Origin: CALXSC01 sp035470525
GTDB taxonomy: Bacteria; Pseudomonadota; Alphaproteobacteria; Rickettsiales; UBA1997
Direction of reading: 5' to 3'
NCBI GenBank assembly: GCA_035470525.1
Contig: DATIQT010000036.1
Span: 1-49,712, forward strand
Length of the DNA stretch: 49,712 nucleotides
In this document: piece after piece, positions 45,618 to 49,712 of the stretch
How positions within the stretch are numbered: position 1 is the stretch's first letter
How the letters are laid out: each line of letters begins with the position of its first letter
Program-made: the position numbers and the translations under genes
Notes under the pieces: model-generated
The model's input: only the letters and a program-made list of their open reading frames with translations
Databases searched by the model: none
Told to the model about the DNA's origin: nothing

Positions 45618-47267
45618 TTATTTTGATATAAGATCTAATTTACTTCTTACTAAATCTATAATATTTTTTATTGTTTCATCTTTTTCATCATCAGTTGATC
45701 CACCCATAGCAAACCAAGCTTGACCGCCGCCTCCATTTCCACCTGCAACTTTTACAGCATCGACAATTAATTCATTCGCTTTGATTTTGTTGTTTAAATC
45801 TTTTGAAACACCGATGATTATTGTTAATTTTTTGTCAAATTTAACAATGCTTAATATTACTGAATTAGAATTATACTTTTTGTTTTGAATATCAATGAAA
45901 GCACCTTTGATATCTTTAGGATTTGCATCTTTTATTGTATTGAAAGCAAATTTGATATTATTGATATTTTCTTCTTCAAAAGTTAGGTTGGAAAGATTTG
46001 CTTTTTTGGTTTCTTCGATCTTTTTTCTCAAATCTTTATTTTCTTCAATAATTGAAGTTATTTTATTTTCTATGTCGTCTATATTAATTTGTAAAATAGC
46101 ATTGATGTTTTCTACAATGTTTTGGAATTTATTCATAAATTCAATAGCTTTTAATCCGGTGCAAGCTTCAATTCTTCTTATGCCAGATGCAATAGCACCT
46201 TCGTTCATTATTTTGAATAAACATATATCACCGGTTTTACAAACATGAGTTCCGCCACATAACTCTATGGAACAATTATTTCTTAGTGATGAATTGTTTA
46301 ATTTTGTTAATTCGTTAGCAACTGCATGAAATTCTTCGTCAAAATTTTCATTTTTGTTTTCTAATTCGTAAGGTTTTTCGCCCATGAAAATAACTCTTAC
46401 TTCATCTTCATATTTTTCACCAAATAAAGCCATAGCACCACATTCTTTAGCTTCGTCAACTTTCATTGTTTTGGTTGTTATTGTGGTGTTTTGGTAGATT
46501 AATTCATTTACAATATTTTCAACAGTTCTTAATTGTTCTTTGGTTGGTGCTTTGTTTAAAGTAAAATCAAATCTTAATCTGTTTTCATCAACTGTAGAGC
46601 CTTTTTGCATTACAGTGTCACCAAATACTAGTCTTAATGCATATTGTAATAAGTGAGTTGCTGAGTGGTTAGCTTTAATTTGATTTCTTTTTTCTATATT
46701 TATTGATAAATTCAAGTAATCACCAACTTTTAAACTTCCGCTTTCTAGTTTTGCTTTATGTAAGAAATAATGAGGAAATGGTCTTTTAACATCAGTAATT
46801 TCTACTGTAGAAAAAGGTAGTGGAATTACTCCGTTTTCTTTAATTTGAATACCTAATCCATTGTCTCCAACTTGTCCACCACATTCACCATAGAAAGGTG
46901 TTTTATCAACAAAAAATTCAAATTCATCGCCTTGTTTAACTTCGTTTACTTCTTTTTCATTTTTGATTAAAGCTAAAATTTTTCCCATAGAAGTATTTTT
47001 CTCGTATCCTACAAATTCTGTTGGTTGAATTTTTTCTTTTATCTCAAAATATATTTTGCTGTTTTTTATATCACCACTACCAGCCCATGCTTTTTTTGCC
47101 ATTTCTTTTTGTTTAGCCATTTCTGCATTGAATTCTTCAACGTTTATTTCAATTCCTTTTTCTTTGAGAATACTCTGAGTTAAGTCCAATGGAAAACCAT
47201 AAGTATCATATAATGTAAAAGCTACTTTTCCGCTAAATAATGGTTTTTGATTTTGCATATTTTTCAA
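45618..47267 (-). CDS. alaS: Alanyl-tRNA synthetase fragment lacking the catalytic domain (editing and C-Ala domains only)
   Basis: The frame is 549 residues (TTG start) or 546 from ATG 47258. It begins at the segment GKVAFTLYDTYGFPLDLT, which in full AlaRS (about 870 residues) lies near residue 385. The whole aminoacylation domain and part of the tRNA-recognition domain are therefore absent. The editing domain is complete: HSATH at 201-205 and CGGTH at 337-341 keep the zinc ligands. The C-terminal DHHA1/C-Ala domain (GGNGGGGQAWFAMGG) is also intact. An in-frame TAA lies shortly upstream, with no trace of the missing half before mscS. It may act as an AlaX-like trans-editing factor, form a split enzyme, or be a remnant of a duplicated alaS. 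It is third in the trxB-mscS operon. Confidence 0.85.
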   Translation of the reverse strand: MKNMQNQKPLFSGKVAFTLYDTYGFPLDLTQSILKEKGIEINVEEFNAEMAKQKEMAKKAWAGSGDIKNSKIYFEIKEKIQPTEFVGYEKNTSMGKILALIKNEKEVNEVKQGDEFEFFVDKTPFYGECGGQVGDNGLGIQIKENGVIPLPFSTVEITDVKRPFPHYFLHKAKLESGSLKVGDYLNLSINIEKRNQIKANHSATHLLQYALRLVFGDTVMQKGSTVDENRLRFDFTLNKAPTKEQLRTVENIVNELIYQNTTITTKTMKVDEAKECGAMALFGEKYEDEVRVIFMGEKPYELENKNENFDEEFHAVANELTKLNNSSLRNNCSIELCGGTHVCKTGDICLFKIMNEGAIASGIRRIEACTGLKAIEFMNKFQNIVENINAILQINIDDIENKITSIIEENKDLRKKIEETKKANLSNLTFEEENINNIKFAFNTIKDANPKDIKGAFIDIQNKKYNSNSVILSIVKFDKKLTIIIGVSKDLNNKIKANELIVDAVKVAGGNGGGGQAWFAMGGSTDDEKDETIKNIIDLVRSKLDLISK

Positions 47268-47337
47268 ATTTCCAACAACAATAATTACTATTTTAATTAT
47301 TTAAAATACTTTATCAATTACTTTTTTGAATGATAGA

Positions 47338-48453
47338 TTATTCAAAATTTAATATTTTTTTTTCAAAATCAGAAACTTTATTCATATAAACATTACTTGT
47401 TGGAAGAGCTATTTCTGCGCCGTTTTCTTTAATAATATTAGCAATTTTTAATAAAACATCTTGTTTAATTTCTAGAAATCTTATGTATTCTGTAGTGTTT
47501 GTGAAGACATTAATGATTAAACTTAATGAACTTTCACTAAAATTTATGAAGTTTACATACATTCTATATTTTTTATTAACACTAGGGTGTTCTTTAAGCA
47601 TTTTTGTAATTGCATTTGTTATTCTAGAGACTTTTGACAAATCAAACATTCTAATCTTGATTTCTTCTCTTACCCTCATAGCTCTATATCTGCTTTTATT
47701 TTCTATTATTATTGTTCCAAAAATAGAATTTGGTACATAAATAGGATATTTATCAAATGTTAAAATTCTTGTTTGTCTCCAACCTATCACTTCAACATCA
47801 CCTTCTATTTGCTTATCGGGTGATGAAATCCAATCACCAACAGAAAATGGTTTGTCTAAATATATTATTAAACCACCAAAAATATTTGTAAATAAATCTT
47901 TACCAGCAAAACCTATGATAACACCACCAGCACCACCAAATGCTAATAAAGCATTTAAATTAAATCCCATTTTACCAAGAACTAAAATTGTCCAAATTAT
48001 AAATATTGCGACTTTGGATAATTTTTCAACAGTATCAAGTCCAGCATAATCTAATGCTTTATTCATTTTCTCTTTTTGCATTATATAATGTTTTTTAATT
48101 TGAGAAATAATACTCATAAAAAACATAAACACTATAATATAAATTATTACATATCTTAATTTGTATGTGAATTTTAATAAGTCTTCATTGAGTTGCTCTA
48201 TGATTAAATCGCTACATATAATAACACTATATAACCATATAAAAAAGAAAATTGGTTTTTTAAGAGCAACAATAATACTATTATCAATAAGACTATTAGT
48301 TCTCATGAAGTACTTAAAAAGAACAAATAATAATGACTTAATTAATTTAGATAAAAAGAATGTAAGTAAAATTATAGAAAAAATCTGTATAGAAATTTTT
48401 AAGTAAACATTCAAATTATCAAAAAAATTAAAATAAGTCGTTAAAATATTCAT
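47338..48453 (-). CDS. mscS: MscS-family mechanosensitive channel
   Basis: The protein has 371 residues with several N-terminal membrane helices, then the pore helix LLAFGGAGGVIIGFAGKDL with its Gly/Ala packing pattern, continuing to YLDKPFSVGDWI and the cytoplasmic beta and alpha/beta domains. It releases solutes during osmotic downshock. It is longer at the N terminus than E. coli MscS (286 residues), having two or so extra helices. It begins 1 bp after the trxB stop, and 70 bp separate it from the alaS fragment. Confidence 0.93.
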   Translation of the reverse strand: MNILTTYFNFFDNLNVYLKISIQIFSIILLTFFLSKLIKSLLFVLFKYFMRTNSLIDNSIIVALKKPIFFFIWLYSVIICSDLIIEQLNEDLLKFTYKLRYVIIYIIVFMFFMSIISQIKKHYIMQKEKMNKALDYAGLDTVEKLSKVAIFIIWTILVLGKMGFNLNALLAFGGAGGVIIGFAGKDLFTNIFGGLIIYLDKPFSVGDWISSPDKQIEGDVEVIGWRQTRILTFDKYPIYVPNSIFGTIIIENKSRYRAMRVREEIKIRMFDLSKVSRITNAITKMLKEHPSVNKKYRMYVNFINFSESSLSLIINVFTNTTEYIRFLEIKQDVLLKIANIIKENGAEIALPTSNVYMNKVSDFEKKILNFE

Positions 48454-48454
48454 A

Positions 48455-49393
48455 TTATTTCTCCAAATCGTCTTGGATCTCTACTGAAGCTATACAACCA
48501 TAACCAGCAGCTGTTACAGCTTGCTTAACATGTTTATTAGTAACATCACCTGCTGCATAAACAAAAGGAATATTTGTTCTTGTACTATCAGGAGCGGTTT
48601 TTATGTAACTATATTCATCCATTTCTAATCCACTATTTTCAAAAACTCTAGTTGCTGGTTCTCTTCCGATAGCCATAAATACAGCACTTAAAGAAACCGT
48701 CTTTTTTTCACCAGTTTGTACATTTTTTATAATTACACCATTTACGGCTTTTGGTTCATCGGTTCCTAAAATTTCTTCTACAGCACTGTTTACAATAAAT
48801 TCTATATTTTTAGAAGCTTTAACTTTATCAAGAATACCATCAGCCATTTTAAATGTGTCTCTTCTATGGATTATATAAACTTTTTCACATAATCTAGATA
48901 GGTATAAAGCCTCAGTTCCAGCAGAAGAACCTCCTCCAACAACAGCAACGATTTTACCTTTATAAAAACTTCCGTCACAAGTAGCACATGCAGAAACACC
49001 TCTGCCTTTAAATTTTTCTTCAGAAGGAATACCAAGCCATCTAGCTGATGCACCAGTTGCTATAATAACACTTCTTGCAATATAAACATCTCCACCTTCC
49101 AAGTTACAAACAAAAGGTCTTTTTGAAAAATCTACTTTTGAAACACTGTCATAGATTACTTGAACACCTAAATTTTTTGATTGTTCTATAATTTTGTTCA
49201 TCAAATCAGTTCCAAGAATTGGTTTTGGAAATCCGGGGAAATTTTCTACTTCAGTAGTGCTTGTTAATTGTCCACCAATAGACATACCTGAAATAATAAC
49301 AATTTTTAATCCTGTTCTAGCTAAATAAATAGCAGCAGTATTACCTGCAGGTCCAGAACCGATTACTAAAACATCAACTTCGAACTGACTCAT
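48455..49393 (-). CDS. trxB: Thioredoxin reductase
   Basis: The protein has 312 residues. FAD-binding GSGPAGNTAAIYLAR is at the N terminus, the redox-active CATC is at residues 136-139, the NADPH-binding GGGSSAGTEALYL follows and the C-terminal FAD motif is YAAGDVTN. It reduces thioredoxin with NADPH and keeps the cytoplasm reduced. It is the first gene of the operon with mscS and the alaS fragment. The 5' flank (49394-49500) is AT-rich with no sure promoter. Confidence 0.96.
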   Translation of the reverse strand: MSQFEVDVLVIGSGPAGNTAAIYLARTGLKIVIISGMSIGGQLTSTTEVENFPGFPKPILGTDLMNKIIEQSKNLGVQVIYDSVSKVDFSKRPFVCNLEGGDVYIARSVIIATGASARWLGIPSEEKFKGRGVSACATCDGSFYKGKIVAVVGGGSSAGTEALYLSRLCEKVYIIHRRDTFKMADGILDKVKASKNIEFIVNSAVEEILGTDEPKAVNGVIIKNVQTGEKKTVSLSAVFMAIGREPATRVFENSGLEMDEYSYIKTAPDSTRTNIPFVYAAGDVTNKHVKQAVTAAGYGCIASVEIQDDLEK

Positions 49394-49509
49394 AAAAAAA
49401 CCCTTTTAATTTTATTAAAAAACTATAACATTTTATAAAAAAAACAAGATATTATTTAACTCCAACTTATCTTTTTAAATAAACTGTGAATTTAAAAAGA
49501 AAATTTGTA

Positions 49510-49712
49510 GACACTGTTATCAAAGGTTTACAATTTTAACAATTAAACTATCATCTCTATTTTGATTAATCATATTTTGCATTTAAACTCTACTTATACT
49601 TTGAACAACCTTCGTCATCAATAAATTTTATTGCTAAATGTATCACATACACCGTCACAATAAAATTTATGACCTTCCTTGTATTTCTTTGTATAAGCGA
49701 GTTTAAAAAGGT
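49510..49712. mobile_element. R3 palindromic element, cut by the window end
   Basis: It starts GACACTGTTATCAAAGGTTT after a TA and follows the copy at 6072 through the core (49583-49703). The terminal inverted repeat expected on the right lies beyond the window. It fills the geneless stretch after trxB. Confidence 0.75.

Noticed and set aside
1..49712. CRISPR arrays, rRNA genes, intact tRNA genes
   Set aside because: No regularly spaced repeat-spacer arrays, no rRNA signature and only a tRNA fragment were seen.

Overview
The window is very AT-rich chromosomal DNA from a bacterium. Its protein families point to an alphaproteobacterium: a CarD-type regulator, PlsY, a 560-residue S1 protein, a coiled-coil gene + zapA + probable 6S RNA cluster, and a VirB4-like ATPase of the kind common in host-associated alphaproteobacteria. 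The low G+C, abundant palindromic repeats and degraded mobile elements fit a host-associated or gut-dwelling low-GC clade (Rickettsiales/Holosporales-like or a gut Rhodospirillales-like group). I cannot assign a species.

Layout. Positions 1-1270 are a mobile scar: the end of an IS630-type transposase, the stump of a P-loop kinase, a CYTH-domain gene, and the 3' half of a tRNA-Lys bracketed by six TGTGTCT repeats that look like integrase arm sites. Positions 1478-6095 hold rodA, rseP and, divergently, tktA. Positions 6573-14774 hold a tiny gene and a 2,655-residue secreted cysteine-rich protein that I cannot name. Positions 14964-20145 hold yidC, a small basic protein, an orphan HlyD-type adaptor and rpsA. 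Positions 20356-25912 hold a repeat-containing hypothetical protein, cysS, a beta-carbonic anhydrase and lon. Positions 26300-27179 hold the 6S RNA candidate, zapA and a coiled-coil gene. Positions 27262-32902 hold a VirB4-like ATPase with an altered Walker B, a short-chain dehydrogenase, a membrane-anchored small heat-shock-like protein and pyk. Positions 33016-34923 hold lpoB-like, thermonuclease and engB genes. Positions 35302-38207 form a leftward operon (carD, plsY, a small ORF, a HAD phosphatase, a HIT protein). Positions 38321-43787 form a rightward operon (M23 peptidase, prepilin-like protein, der, prepilin peptidase, mtaB). Positions 44013-45364 are an IS with a decayed transposase. 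Positions 45618-49393 form a leftward operon trxB-mscS-alaS, in which alaS lacks its catalytic half.

Most genes are housekeeping: cell wall elongation (RodA, LpoB-like, M23), envelope proteostasis (RseP, YidC, Lon), central carbon metabolism (Tkt, Pyk), translation (S1, CysRS, MtaB, Der, EngB) and redox/osmotic balance (TrxB, MscS).

The most striking undescribed feature is a set of dispersed palindromic elements. Two families with different terminal inverted repeats (R1, 184 bp; R3, about 223 bp) are both flanked by TA, and both carry the same roughly 120-bp core. That core can fold into two stems around a conserved internal loop, and the outer stem shows compensatory changes between families. 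One R1 copy sits inside another repeat (R2), with an empty-site homologue elsewhere in the window. One R3 copy has replaced the last codons of tktA. The giant secreted protein, the catalytic-domain-less AlaRS and the VirB4-like protein with a DNAW motif are the other items worth following up.
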